NCBI GenBank assembly: GCA_963756715.1
Contig: CAVWOV010000021.1
Coordinates: forward strand, 124,001 to 188,000
DNA from: VAZQ01 sp963756715
Lineage (GTDB): Bacteria; Pseudomonadota; Alphaproteobacteria; Rhizobiales; Xanthobacteraceae
Length of the DNA: 64,000 bases
Direction: 5' to 3'
Shown: positions 27,128-36,849 of the stretch, one piece after another
How positions within the stretch are numbered: the stretch's first letter is position 1
How the letters are laid out: every line of letters begins with the position of its first letter
The notes under the pieces: model-generated
Database searches by the model: none
What the model was told of the DNA's origin: nothing
What the model saw: only the letters and a program-made list of their open reading frames with translations
Made by a program: the position numbers and the translations under genes

Positions 27128-28672
27128 TCACCAGCGCCCGGGCCGATAATAGTTCTGGCTGTTCTGCCGCGGATCGGACTGGCGGGCGCGCCGGGGTGGA
27201 TTGTTGGATTGGAAGCCCCAGCCGCGCCAGCCGAAGAAGCTCTCGGCCTCGCGACGCGGATTGCTCGAGCCCTTACGCGTAATGAGGCCGCCCTGCGGCT
27301 GGTCGTTCAGCGCCACGACGAACTCCGTGCGATAGTTGGTTTCGCTGTGCAGTGGCTCATCCGAAATGATGATCGAGGATCGCGGCGCTGCGGTTTGCCC
27401 GATGCGGTCAAGCACATCCTGCGGGATGGTAATGCGGTCAAGCGCGGCCTTGTCGTCGTCCCCGCCGTCGATCGTGACCGCGGTCCAGCGCAGGCCCGCG
27501 TCGGTGCGCGCCATGGCCGTGAACACGTGCGTGCCAATCCGCTTTTCAGGATTGCGGATCGTGACCGGCACCTCGATGGTCGTATCGTACACCTCGCCAC
27601 CCCCGTCCGGCGCCCGCTTATGGGTGTTGCGCCGGACGTAAAGCTTCTGCGTCGCGCGGCTGATGAAGACCGCGACCGGCTCGAGCGCGAGCTTCGCCTC
27701 GCTTGCCGCCTTGGCGGTATCGGCCTTCTTTGTCTCGGCCGCCTTGGCGGCATCCTTGGCCGCGGCGGCCGCATCGAGCTTGGACTTCGCATTGGCCTTG
27801 GCAGCATCAAGCTGCGTCTGCAGTTCCTCGGCTTTCGCAGCGGCCTTCTGCTTGCGATCCTCGGCTTGCGACCTGGCCTTGTCGGTCTTGGCAGCGGCGA
27901 GCGCCTTCTCTGCCTGCGCGAGCGCACCATCGGCGCGAGTCTTGGCCAGCTCAAGCTTTCGCAGCGCCGACGCAACCGGCGCCGCCTCCTTCGCCGCAAC
28001 GGCGGCGGCGGTCTTCGTCTGTTGAGCCAGCTTGGAGGCCTCATCCGCTTCGCGGGCGAGCGCTTCGGCGCGCGCCGGCGCGGCCGCGATAGCCTCGGAT
28101 TTCGGCGCGAACAGTGCCGGATGGGAAAACTCGACCGGCTCCGCGTCATTCGGCGAAATGATCACGCGTGTGCCGAGGTGGACTCTGTCGAACAACTTCC
28201 CCGCAAAGCCAAACGGCATCCGCACGCAGCCGTGCGAGGCCGCGTATCCGGGCAGCGGCCCGCCGTGCAGCGCGATGCCGTTCCAGGTGATGCGCAACAT
28301 ATGCGGCATCCAGGCATCGTCGTAGAGGCTCGAGTGATGGTCCTTGTCCTTCTCGATGACGCTGAAGACGCCGGCTGGCGTCTCGCGCCCCTTCGTTCCG
28401 CTCGATACCGGCGCGCGGAAGATCCAGCCATCGGCGTCGTAAAAAGTTACCTTCTGGCTCTTGATCGATACGATCGCCATGATCGGCTCGCCCGCGTCGC
28501 GCGGAGCGATTGCCTCGGTGGTATGCTCGGGACGCGCCTGACGGGTAGCGGCGTCGGAGGGCGGCGCGGCGATCAGGGCCGCCGTGGCCAGGAGCGTCAC
28601 CATTGCGGGAGGCCCCCATCGCCGGATCGCATTGGCGGATGGTGCCATCGTGAAACGCCTTGTCATTGCCAT
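27128..28672 (-). CDS. L,D-transpeptidase (YkuD domain) with long Ala/Lys-rich coiled coil
   Basis: About 514 residues from ATG 28672 (MAMTRRFTMAPS, GGGG just upstream); an in-frame upstream start at 28753 is less likely. A signal peptide or anchor spans residues 20-42. The YkuD domain covers about 62-175 with the catalytic signature HGGPLPGYAASHGCVR (His136, His147, Cys149, Arg151). Residues about 190-330 form an Ala/Lys/Glu coiled coil, then a second globular region to the C-terminus, which ends in an Asn/Arg-rich tail. L,D-transpeptidases cross-link peptidoglycan or attach outer-membrane proteins to it; the coiled coil could span the periplasm. Its gene lies between two parts of an ABC importer, 23 bp before the permease. 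Confidence 0.88.
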   Translation of the reverse strand: MAMTRRFTMAPSANAIRRWGPPAMVTLLATAALIAAPPSDAATRQARPEHTTEAIAPRDAGEPIMAIVSIKSQKVTFYDADGWIFRAPVSSGTKGRETPAGVFSVIEKDKDHHSSLYDDAWMPHMLRITWNGIALHGGPLPGYAASHGCVRMPFGFAGKLFDRVHLGTRVIISPNDAEPVEFSHPALFAPKSEAIAAAPARAEALAREADEASKLAQQTKTAAAVAAKEAAPVASALRKLELAKTRADGALAQAEKALAAAKTDKARSQAEDRKQKAAAKAEELQTQLDAAKANAKSKLDAAAAAKDAAKAAETKKADTAKAASEAKLALEPVAVFISRATQKLYVRRNTHKRAPDGGGEVYDTTIEVPVTIRNPEKRIGTHVFTAMARTDAGLRWTAVTIDGGDDDKAALDRITIPQDVLDRIGQTAAPRSSIIISDEPLHSETNYRTEFVVALNDQPQGGLITRKGSSNPRREAESFFGWRGWGFQSNNPPRRARQSDPRQNSQNYYRPGRW

Positions 28673-28990
28673 GTCCCCGCTAGCAAGGAGGAATCCCGCC
28701 GAACCAAACACTCGAAGCGGATAAATGGTCCCTTTTTGAGGCCCCGCGGTCAATTAACACTTCCGTGCGGCCTGCCAGCAGTTTGGGTGGAATGGACGTC
28801 GGCGTCATTCCTGTGGCCCATGGTGGGGTGTGTCCAGCCTGGACGCGGCCCTCGAGCGGACATCCTGGGCATCCGTAACCCCGGACGCGAAGGGTAACGT
28901 AGGCATTCGGGCACCAGCAGATTTTTGCCCGGATTTACATTCCGCCCTTAATTTCGTGGCCACCCTGAAAGCGGCGGCAGACGTTAACGA
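28673..28990. other. Intergenic region, no gene seen
   Basis: 318 bp between the ABC ATPase stop and the L,D-transpeptidase start, both on the minus strand. Long enough for a separate transpeptidase promoter. I see no RNA gene or repeat. Confidence 0.35.
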
Positions 28991-29821
28991 TCAACCCGGC
29001 GGCTCATCGCCCCGCAGCATCTCGCGCAATTCGGCGCGGTATTTGCCGAACTCGGGATGGGCCCGCACATCGCCGTCGAGGCGTTCGGCGGCAACCGGCG
29101 ACGGCACGATGGTGCGAATACGCCCGGGCGCGGTACTGAACACGAAAATCCGGTCGGAGAGATACAGGGCTTCGTCGATCGAGTGGGTGACGAACACCAC
29201 CGTCGCGCGGGTCTGCGCCCATATTTTGAGGAAGTCTTCCTGCAACTGCTCGCGGGTCTGCGCATCGAGCGCGCCGAACGGTTCGTCCATGAAGATCAGG
29301 ATCGGCTTTCGCATCAACGCCCGCGCAATACCGACCCGCTGCTGCATGCCGCCGGACAATTCGTGCGGAAAGTGGTCGGCGAACGGACCGAGACCGACGA
29401 GGTCGATGAAGTGCCGTGCCGCCTCGCGCCGCGCGGCCGCGGCGACGCCGTCGATCTCCAGCGGGAACTCGACGTTGGCCATCACGGTGCGCCACGGCAG
29501 CAGGCCGAAATTCTGGAACACCATGCAGGCGTCCTTGCGCGGCGCGGTCACCGGCAGGCCCTCGATGGTGATACGGCCCTCGTCGGCGCTCAGCAGCCCG
29601 GCGGTGAGCCGCAGCAACGTGGTCTTGCCGCAGCCGCTCGGGCCGAGCAGCGTGATCAGTTCGCCCCGCCGCACCGTGGCGTTGACGCGATCGAGCGCGA
29701 CCATCAGTTCCGGCGCGCCCTTCCCGCCCGGCCGCACGCGCACCGGAAAGAATTTGCTCACGCCATCGTAGACGACCATGCCGTCGGATGCCGGCGGCGG
29801 GGCCGCGGTCGCCTCTATCAT
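28991..29821 (-). CDS. ABC importer ATPase, SsuB/TauB type
   Basis: 276 residues. Walker A GPSGCGKTTLL, Q-loop MVFQNFGLLPWRTV, signature LSGGMQQR, Walker B ILIFMDEPFGALD, H-loop FVTHSIDEAL; the QNFGLLPW form of the Q-loop is typical of nitrate/sulfonate/taurine importers. The start lies 8 bp after the binding-protein stop, so the two are co-transcribed. The matching permease is 1.9 kb downstream, beyond the L,D-transpeptidase gene. Confidence 0.9.
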   Translation of the reverse strand: MIEATAAPPPASDGMVVYDGVSKFFPVRVRPGGKGAPELMVALDRVNATVRRGELITLLGPSGCGKTTLLRLTAGLLSADEGRITIEGLPVTAPRKDACMVFQNFGLLPWRTVMANVEFPLEIDGVAAAARREAARHFIDLVGLGPFADHFPHELSGGMQQRVGIARALMRKPILIFMDEPFGALDAQTREQLQEDFLKIWAQTRATVVFVTHSIDEALYLSDRIFVFSTAPGRIRTIVPSPVAAERLDGDVRAHPEFGKYRAELREMLRGDEPPG

Positions 29822-29829
29822 CGCGATTG

Positions 29830-30849
29830 CTATTTCTTCTGATAGGTGCCGAGCGACTTGAGGGCGGCGTCGACGAAACGCGGCTCAAGCACGTCCTTGG
29901 CGGGTGCGGCAACCGGCAGGTTGCCGAGCTTCTTGTTGAGGTCGGCGGTGAACTCCTCGACCGCCGGATCGAGCCCGCCATTCACACCCCACAGCTTCGC
30001 ACCATTGAGGTCGTGCACCACCGACTTGAGGAACGCCAGATCGAGATCGGGCAGCCGCTCATGCAGCACGGCAGCCGCCTCGTCGGGATTTTCCATGATG
30101 TAGCGCGAGCCGCGGATGCCGATATTGGTCATGATCTGCAGCGCGGCCGCGGTCTCCGGCTTGCCGAGGGACTCGGTGCGTACGACGTTCCAGACGTAGC
30201 CCAGCCCGGGAAACTCGTCCGACAGCCTGGTCAGCACCGTGACCTTGCCGTCCTTGACGCCTTTCAGCGCGGTCACGCTATTGACCAGCGTGGCATCGGC
30301 GCGGCCGCCGATCACCGCCTGCAGACGGGCGGAGTGGCCGCCGACCTGGACGAAGCGCGCGGTCGCCTCATCGATGCCGTGCTTGCGCATGATCAGCCGC
30401 GGAAGCTGATCGGGCAGTCCGCCCGGCCCGGACGACGCGAAGGTCTTGCCGGCGAGATCGCTGAGCTTCGAGCCCTTGCCGGTCGCGAGCACGAGGTTGT
30501 AATCGCCGATCGGCTGCCAGGAATGAATGGCGCGGATCTTGGCGCCGGCGTGGATCGACGCCAGCACGTTCAGCGTCCCGATGAGCCCGATGTCGGCATT
30601 GCCGGACAACAGCGCGCGCATCGCATTGGCGTCGCCGGTAACGTGAAGGTCCTCGACCTCCAGGCCTTCCATCCACCCCTTCTTCTGCGCCACCAGATAG
30701 GGCAGCGAAAACGTCGTGACCGGCCCGGGGAAGACCATCTTGATCTTGGCGGCAAAGGCGGTGGACGGGTCAAAAGCGGTGAAAGCCGCCACGATGCAGA
30801 GGCTCGCGGGTGCCAGCAGCGCACGCAACCGGATACAAAGGTGATGCAT
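29830..30849 (-). CDS. ABC periplasmic binding protein, NMT1/SsuA-like
   Basis: 339 residues from ATG 30849, with AAGGAA at ideal spacing; the frame is open further upstream but without family similarity. Signal peptide about 1-33 (ALLAPASLCIVAAFTAF, cleavage near AFA-AKIK). The mature protein has the NMT1/THI5-like pattern: VTTFSLPYLVAQKKGWMEGL, GNADIGLIGTLNVLA, and QVGGHSARLQAVIGGRADAT. It is the substrate receptor for the ATPase 8 bp downstream. Related proteins bind sulfonates, aromatic acids or pyrimidines. Confidence 0.88.
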   Translation of the reverse strand: MHHLCIRLRALLAPASLCIVAAFTAFDPSTAFAAKIKMVFPGPVTTFSLPYLVAQKKGWMEGLEVEDLHVTGDANAMRALLSGNADIGLIGTLNVLASIHAGAKIRAIHSWQPIGDYNLVLATGKGSKLSDLAGKTFASSGPGGLPDQLPRLIMRKHGIDEATARFVQVGGHSARLQAVIGGRADATLVNSVTALKGVKDGKVTVLTRLSDEFPGLGYVWNVVRTESLGKPETAAALQIMTNIGIRGSRYIMENPDEAAAVLHERLPDLDLAFLKSVVHDLNGAKLWGVNGGLDPAVEEFTADLNKKLGNLPVAAPAKDVLEPRFVDAALKSLGTYQKK

Positions 30850-31162
30850 TGACAGTTCCTTCAGGGTCGGAGCCGATATCGCAACCGTTCGCGCGCTCTG
30901 GTTCGCCGCCGCTTGGTTCGCCGCAGCTTGGCAAAATGAGCCTTTCGGCCAGGTCATGCAACCGCTTCTCCGCGCCAGTTTCAGGCGGCGCTTGCACAAA
31001 GTTGCAGCTTCGCCGGACGGGATGGTAGCGTTAAATCCTCGCCAACATCTCGGCGCTCGCGCGCCAAGGTTTATCGTCATCCTACAATCAGGCCGCGCGA
31101 TCCTGATGTTCCGTATTCGCGGCGACACTTGCTCGCATAACTGAGGGACACCCGACACGCTC
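30850..31162. promoter_or_regulatory. Divergent promoter region, ABC importer versus FAD monooxygenase
   Basis: 313 bp separate the start codons of the binding protein (leftwards) and the FAD monooxygenase (rightwards). Both promoters must lie here if they are not read through. I see no long inverted repeat. A direct repeat (GGTTCGCCGCCGCTT and GGTTCGCCGCAGCTT, around 30900-30930) is visible. Confidence 0.35.
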
Positions 31163-32380
31163 ATGGCAGACCTTGATCGCGTACTGATTGCAGGCGGCGG
31201 CCCGATCGGCACCGTGACCGGCATGCGGCTGGCGCAGCTCGGCATTCCGGTGACGGTGTTCGACCGGCTCGCCAAACCGGCCGAGGATCACCGCGCCGCG
31301 ACGCTGCAACCCTCCACCCTCGAACTGTTCGAGCCGCTCGGATTGACGGATGAGATCATCCGGCTCGGGATAAAGTCACCGGTGTTCCAGTGGCGCGACC
31401 GGGTATCGGGGGAGGTCGTCGCGGAGTTCGACTACGGACTGCTCGCGGGCGAAACCCAGTATCCCTACGTGATCCAACTCGAGCAGCACCGCACCGTCTA
31501 TGTGGCGCTGGCGGCGGCCGAGAAGCTTGCCAACTTCACCATGGTGCGGCCGGCCGAAGTGATCGCGGTGCGTCAGGGGGCGGATTTTGTCGAGGCCGAC
31601 GTCCGCCTGGAGGACGGCAGCATCGAGGTCCATCGCGGGCGCTATCTGGTCGGGTGCGACGGCGGACGCAGCATCGTGCGCAAGGCGACAGGCGTTTCGT
31701 TCGAGGGATTCACCTGGGCGGAGCGGTTCAACATTGTCGCGGTGCCGTTCGATTTCGAGACCGCGATGGGCTTCCGCTATCGCAGCTACTGCGCGCATCC
31801 GGACCGCTGGGTGTCGCTGATCAAGGTGCCGGGCGAGGATTTCAACGGACTCTGGCGCTGCCTCTTCCCCGCCAAGGAGGCCGAAAGCGACGAAGAAGTC
31901 ATGAGCGACCGCTGGATCCAGGCGCGTTTCGCCGAATGCCTGCCGGGCGGCGGCCCCTACGAGGTGCTCCACCGCAACATGTACGACGTGCACCAGCGCG
32001 TCGCCGGATGCTTCCGGGCCGGCCGCATCGCGCTCGCGGGCGACGCCGCGCACATCAACAACCCGATCGGCGGCATGGGGATGAACAGCGGCTTCCAGGA
32101 CGGGCTGAACCTCGCCGAAAAGCTGGCGCAGATCTGGCAAGGCGCGGAGCCCGACCCCCTGCTCGACCGCTACGACCGGCAGCGGCGCCTGACGGCGATC
32201 GAATACGTGCAGGCGCAATCGATCGCCAATAAGCGCGTGCTCGAAGAGCGCGATCCCGACAAGCGGCGGCAGAACCTCGACAACCTGCGGCGGATGTCAG
32301 AGGATCCCAAGCTGCACCACGAATTCGTGCGCAAGAGTTCGCTGCTGGCGATGCTGCAGAGCGCCGACGCGATCACGTAG
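31163..32380 (+). CDS. FAD-dependent aromatic-ring monooxygenase (PheA/TfdB type), paralogue of the gene at 329
   Basis: 405 residues. GxGxxG in LIAGGGPIGTVTG (residues 7-19), DG motif GCDGGRSIVRKATG, and GD motif LAGDAAHINNPIGGMGMNSG. Shares long stretches with the 329-1516 protein (for example SFEGFTWAERFNIVAVPFDF against its EFEGFTWPERFLVV). Class A flavin monooxygenase, probably NAD(P)H-dependent ring hydroxylation. Divergent from the NMT1-type ABC importer, so the imported compound may be its substrate. Confidence 0.87.
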   Translation: MADLDRVLIAGGGPIGTVTGMRLAQLGIPVTVFDRLAKPAEDHRAATLQPSTLELFEPLGLTDEIIRLGIKSPVFQWRDRVSGEVVAEFDYGLLAGETQYPYVIQLEQHRTVYVALAAAEKLANFTMVRPAEVIAVRQGADFVEADVRLEDGSIEVHRGRYLVGCDGGRSIVRKATGVSFEGFTWAERFNIVAVPFDFETAMGFRYRSYCAHPDRWVSLIKVPGEDFNGLWRCLFPAKEAESDEEVMSDRWIQARFAECLPGGGPYEVLHRNMYDVHQRVAGCFRAGRIALAGDAAHINNPIGGMGMNSGFQDGLNLAEKLAQIWQGAEPDPLLDRYDRQRRLTAIEYVQAQSIANKRVLEERDPDKRRQNLDNLRRMSEDPKLHHEFVRKSSLLAMLQSADAIT

Positions 32381-32518
32381 TGCCGCATCGACATAATATC
32401 AGTCCGCTGAAGAGCCGGTATCGCATCCGCATGGCGCGGTAACCTCCCCGTTCGACCCCGGGAAGGCGGGGACGCAATGCGTTCCAGATGCGGCTCAAAT
32501 TTTGCGCTAGTAAGCCGA

Positions 32519-32558
32519 TCCCCTCGCACTCTCCCGCTTGCAGCGGGAGGGTGAACGG
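32519..32558. repeat. Single palindromic unit of the second repeat type
   Basis: CTCCCGC-TTGCA-GCGGGAG (32531-32551) inside a short gene-free stretch between convergent genes; it resembles one half of the CCCTCTCC/GGAGAGGG composites at 41239, 43279, 55315 and 56590. At this position it could also act as a bidirectional terminator. Confidence 0.45.
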
Positions 32559-32614
32559 CGTATGTCGCGGGTGGACGAGTTCATCACTCGTCAATGCCAC
32601 GCCACCGACCCGCT

Positions 32615-33493
32615 CTACTTCCCCAAAATCGAGGTCGCCATCGCGCGCGGATCGCGCGGCCGCCAGGCGCCGCTGTCGACCGCCGCCAGAAAATCGGCGA
32701 CGTGCTGATTGAACGCCGCCGGCTCCTCCAGGTTGACGGTATGGCCGGTGTTCGGCAGCACCACCAGCGCCGAGGTCGGGATCGTCTGCTTCATCAGCAG
32801 CGCGGGCGGGAGGCACGGCCAGTCCTCGTCGCCCGCCATCACCAGCGTGGGCGCCGTGATGGTCTTCATCTGCTCGACCAGATCGAACAGTGACGGCCGG
32901 CGCTTCTGGACGCCGCGCATGGTGAGCGCCGCCCCGGGCGTCGAATGCTCCGCCAACTGGTCGGCGAATTCGCGCCAGCCGCGCGGGTCCTTGTTCTGGA
33001 ACTGCACCCGTGATGGTGCGAGCGCATAGGCCTCCGCGGCCTTGGCCATGCCTTGGGTCTCGAAGCCCTTGGCGGCGGCCTCGGTCTCTTCGACGAACTG
33101 CTGGCGCTTGTCGGGCGAAGCCCCGTAGCCGCAGCCGGCGACCACCAGCGACCGGGTGCGGTCCGGATAGGTGAAGCCGAAATGCAGCGTCGCAAACCCG
33201 CCCATCGACAGGCCGACGATGTGGGCTTTGTCGATCTTCAGCGCGTCGAGCACGGCGCGGATGTCGTCGCGCGCGCGAGCCTGCGAATAGCGTTCGACAT
33301 CGTCCGGCACGTCGGACGGCGGATAGCCGCGCGCATTGAACGCGATGCAGCGGTAGCGGCGGCTGAAATAGCGGACCTGCCCTTCGAAGGATCGCAGATC
33401 GCCGGCGAACTCGTGCACGAACACGACCGGAAGGCCGCTGCCGGCCTCCTCGTAATAGAGCTTCACGTCATCGTCGGTCGTCAGGTAAGGCAT
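32615..33493 (-). CDS. Alpha/beta-hydrolase fold enzyme
   Basis: 292 residues. Nucleophile elbow GLSMGG (Ser about residue 95), acid in MAGDEDWPC and His in LPNTGHTVNLEEPAAF complete the triad. The oxyanion-side strand is VVFVHEFAGDLRSFEGQV. No signal peptide. Similar enzymes hydrolyse ring-cleavage products, esters or enol-lactones in aromatic degradation. The start lies about 80 bp from the amidase stop on the same strand, so both may be one transcript. Confidence 0.88.
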   Translation of the reverse strand: MPYLTTDDDVKLYYEEAGSGLPVVFVHEFAGDLRSFEGQVRYFSRRYRCIAFNARGYPPSDVPDDVERYSQARARDDIRAVLDALKIDKAHIVGLSMGGFATLHFGFTYPDRTRSLVVAGCGYGASPDKRQQFVEETEAAAKGFETQGMAKAAEAYALAPSRVQFQNKDPRGWREFADQLAEHSTPGAALTMRGVQKRRPSLFDLVEQMKTITAPTLVMAGDEDWPCLPPALLMKQTIPTSALVVLPNTGHTVNLEEPAAFNQHVADFLAAVDSGAWRPRDPRAMATSILGK

Positions 33494-33571
33494 GCAATTC
33501 TCGGTTCAGGCTGGATTCCGGACAACCGCTGCGCGGCTTCCGGAATGACGATGGTAACGTGGCGCAACGTA

Positions 33572-34895
33572 TCAAATATCCGGCAGTCCGGCGGGAACGC
33601 GGCCATGCCAATCGGTATGCATTTGCACCGCTTCGGCCAGCGCGATCAAGGCCCGGTCTGCGTCCGGGCGTCCGACGATCTGCATCGCCAGCGGCAGGCC
33701 GCCCTCATCGAAACCGACCGGGATCGCCACCGCCGGCAAGCCCAGCATGTTGACGAAACGTGTCCATTCGCTCAGCCGGTAGAGCGTGCGCGGGTCGAAC
33801 CCCGGCGAGGCCGGATCGCAGACCGCGCAACGCGGCGTGCGGATCGGCATGACCGGCAGCAGCACAGCGTCGGCCGTTCCGAACACACGCTCTAGAAAAT
33901 CGCTACGGAGCGAAGGCCGCGCCGCACGGCTGGCATCAAGCGTTGCGTCGTCGATCGTCAGTCCCTTCCTCAGCCGCTTGCGCAGCGTCGGGTCCACCGA
34001 CAAGTCGTCGAGACGGGAGCGATGAGCGCGCGCGGCTTCCGCCTGCATCACGACCAGCGCGTGCGCATCGGCCGCCGCGATGGCGGACGCTGCGTTGCGC
34101 CGCGACAGCGACGACGCCAGCCGCTTCGATCGCGCCGATGCCGGCGCTGCAAGCGTTGCGAACCGCCGCGTCGGCCTGGTCCAAAATATCTGTCAGCACG
34201 ACGGCGCGGCGAACCGGCGGCGCACCCGCGACATCGTCGAGCATGACGGCGGCGGGCGCCGCGAGATCGGCAGCGCTCCGCGCCAGCAGCCCGACGGTAT
34301 CGAGCGTCGGCGCGAGCGGCATCGCGCCGTCCGCCGGAACGCGGCCCGCCGTCGGCTTCCATGCGGTCACCCCGCAGGCCTGTGCCGGGATGCGCACCGA
34401 TCCGCCGGTATCGGAACCGAGCGCAATCGTTGCGATGCCGCTGGCAACCGCGACGGCCGAACCCGATGACGATCCGCCGGTGATGAAATCGGAATTCCAC
34501 GGATTACGCGCGCGGGCCTGCCGGCTGTTGAAGCCCGACGGCTCGTAGGCCAGTTCGGTCATGGTGCAGAAGCCGATGCGAACCGCGCCCGCCCGGTCGA
34601 GGCGCCGCAGCACCTCGGCGTCGCCCGCAAAGCCGAGGTCGACGCCATGATCGAGCCCGCAGGTCGGCAACCGGTTGTTGGCCGCGAAAATATCCTTCGC
34701 CGCATAGGGCATGCCGGTGAGCACGCCCGCAGCGGGCTCGCAAGCAGCGGCGGCGATCTCGACGAATGCATGCAGCCGGGGATCGAGCGCTTCCGCCCGC
34801 GCAATCGCCGCCGTGGCGGCGCCGCGACGGGCGCGTTCGTCGAACGATCTCCAATCGGGAAACCGGCGCTGCCGTCCGGACGCGGGCTGCGTCAT
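33572..34895 (-). pseudogene. Amidase-signature enzyme, interrupted by one frameshift
   Basis: About 440 residues if repaired. Ser-cisSer-Lys triad elements are present: catalytic Lys in MPYAAKDIFAANN, the Ser/Gly stretch ITGGSSSGSAVAVASG, and the nucleophile region GSDTGGSVRIPAQ. The frame breaks between about 34050 and 34110: the N-terminal frame ends at 33936, and the conserved C-terminus (ADAVLLPVMPIRTP, NMLGLPAVAIPVGFDEGG) is in the next frame, ending at 33572; one surplus base near CAACGCAGCGTCC explains it. The start is ATG 34895, or GTG one codon earlier. Amidases release acid and ammonia from amides. Confidence 0.85.
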
Positions 34896-35083
34896 CACGA
34901 TGGCCTTTCAAGATCGACGGCCCGCCGGCGAGTCCGGTCCGCCGGCAGCGCATTCCAGACTCATGCCAGATCGGCGCACGTTCAACAACGCACCGGTTGC
35001 AACTGCCGTTGCGTCTGACGCATGTTGTGTGTGAGAGGTTGCAGCAAGGTCTCCTGCTGCATCGACGAACAAATGAGGACATC

Positions 35084-35827
35084 GTGCCGGATACATTGGG
35101 GTTTCGAAAGCGCATCGGGATCGTGGTTCCGTCGACCAACACCACGGTGCAGCCGGAATGCGAGCCGCTGCGCCCGCGCGGCATCACCAATCACACCGGC
35201 CGCGTGACGATCAAGGAACGCCCGCTCACCTCCGAGCAGGCATTCTTCGAGCACATGCACGATATGCGCGAAGGCATCGGCACAGCGATCGACCAGATCA
35301 TGACGGCCGGGCTTGATCATTTGATAATCGGGGTCGCGCTCGAAACGTTCTGGGGCGGCGTCGCGGCGGCCGACAAATTGCAAGGCGAACTCGCCACCCG
35401 CGCCGGCGCTGGCGTCTCGATGGGCTCGACCGCTTCGGTTGCCGCCCTCAAGGCGTTCGGCGCCAGCCGCATTGCGGTGCTCACGCCGCATCAGCCGCGT
35501 GGCGACGAGATCGTGCGCCTCTATCTGCAGGAGGCCGGGTTCGACGTGGTGCGGCTCAAGGGGCTCAAATGCGCAACCCCGCGCGCGATTGCGCAGGTGC
35601 CCGCGGAGGACATCCGCAACGCGCTGCAGGAACTCGACGGACCGGAAATCGAGGCCATTCTCACCGTTGGCACCGCGCTGCCGACCGCCGCGATTGCCAC
35701 CAAGGCCGAGCATTGGCTCGGCAAGCCGGTGCTGGCGATCAATACCGTCACCTACTGGGATGCCCTGCGCCGCTGCGGCATTGAGGACCGCGTTTTCGGG
35801 CACGGCCGCATCCTGGAAGAATTTTAG
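35084..35827 (+). CDS. Asp/Glu racemase-superfamily protein (maleate isomerase/arylmalonate decarboxylase-like)
   Basis: 247 residues from GTG 35084, preceded by GAGG at good spacing. The N-terminal IGIVVPSTNTTVQPE is the hallmark of the maleate cis-trans isomerase/arylmalonate decarboxylase group. Where those enzymes carry catalytic cysteines, this protein by eye has LIIGVALETFWGG and LTVGTALPT, so neither Cys appears conserved. It may therefore be a decarboxylase-like or altered-function member. Divergent from the amidase with about 190 bp between. The fold assignment is fairly sure; the reaction is not. Confidence 0.75.
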   Translation: MPDTLGFRKRIGIVVPSTNTTVQPECEPLRPRGITNHTGRVTIKERPLTSEQAFFEHMHDMREGIGTAIDQIMTAGLDHLIIGVALETFWGGVAAADKLQGELATRAGAGVSMGSTASVAALKAFGASRIAVLTPHQPRGDEIVRLYLQEAGFDVVRLKGLKCATPRAIAQVPAEDIRNALQELDGPEIEAILTVGTALPTAAIATKAEHWLGKPVLAINTVTYWDALRRCGIEDRVFGHGRILEEF

Positions 35828-36849
35828 CGCGGGTCCCGACGGCGTAATCGCCTCCGCTCCGTTCGTCCCCGCGCAAGCGGGGAGGTGGATCCGAAGTGAC
35901 TGGAGAGGTTAGCGGGGTTGAAGTCAAGGCACTTTCGCGGCGTATTGTTGTAGGCGCTGACAAGAGCGGTGAAGCGTTTGGGTGGCAGCGTGGCGAGATC
36001 GGTTTTGCGTGGAATGAAGCGGCGCATTCGGCCGATGGCGTTCTCGATGCCGCCTTCTGCCAGGGCGCGTAGGGATCGCAGAAGAAGGTCTGGATGGCGA
36101 GGCGGTGGAGTGCGCGATGGCGAGCGAATTCGCTACCATTGTCAAAGGTGACGGTCTTGCGCAGCTCTGGCGGCAAGCTCGTGACAGCCGCACGAGATGC
36201 CGAGCGACGCCGCGGGCGGCCTTGCTGGGCGGCCGGTTGGCGAGCAGCAGCCGGGACTGGCGCTCATGGATCGTGAGCACCGCTTGGCCGTATTTGGAGA
36301 ACAGCATCAGGTCGGCCTCCCAGTGGCCAGGGGTCTTGCGATCGGCGGCGTCGGGAGGCCGTTCGGCCAGCGAAATACGGCCTTCGATGAAGCTTGCGGA
36401 GCTTCCGCCGCGCCTCCCGCGGACCCCCTCTTGCTCTTGCCGCGCGGCAGGTAGTGACGCCAGCTGTAATCCTTGCGGCGGGCGATCTGGGCGTAGACGA
36501 AGCGGTAGATGCTCTCGTAGCTGATCACTCTGTGGCCGGCTTCGCGGGCGAGCCGACCGGCGATCTGCTCGGGGGACCACCCTCTGGCGAGACGCTCGAG
36601 GACAGCGCCGCGCAGGGCGCCGTCGCGTTCGAGGCGAGACCCCGCCCAGCGCCGCGCCCGCGTTTGTTCCTGAGCGTAACTTGGTTTGTAGCCGACGTGG
36701 CTGCCGCTGTTGCGTCTCAGCTCCCGAGAGATCGACGATGGCGAGCGATCGAGAGCTGCCGCGATTTGCCGGACCGAACAGCCATCGGCGCGAAGTCTGG
36801 CAATCGCCAATCGGCCCTCCAATGACAGCTGCTCGTACTTGTGTCCCAT
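35824..36849 (-). pseudogene. IS30-family transposase, copy 1, multiple frameshifts
   Basis: The intact protein would be about 340 residues starting MGHKYEQLSLEGRLAIARL at 36849. The N-terminal HTH (ADGCSVRQIAAALDRSPSSI) is followed by ISYESIYRFVYAQIARRKDY. The DDE core is spread over frames: GHWEADLMLF, VTFDNGSEFARH and MRRFIPRKTDLATLPPK. At least three frame changes, one of which is a base deletion (GGGGGTCC against GGGGGTTCC in copy 2). It therefore cannot make a full transposase as sequenced. Confidence 0.8.

Noticed and set aside
26930..28897. 655-codon plus-strand open frame opposite the L,D-transpeptidase
   Set aside because: Antisense to a conserved YkuD enzyme; low-complexity Leu/Arg/Gly stretches reflect the reverse of the Ala/Lys coiled-coil codons.
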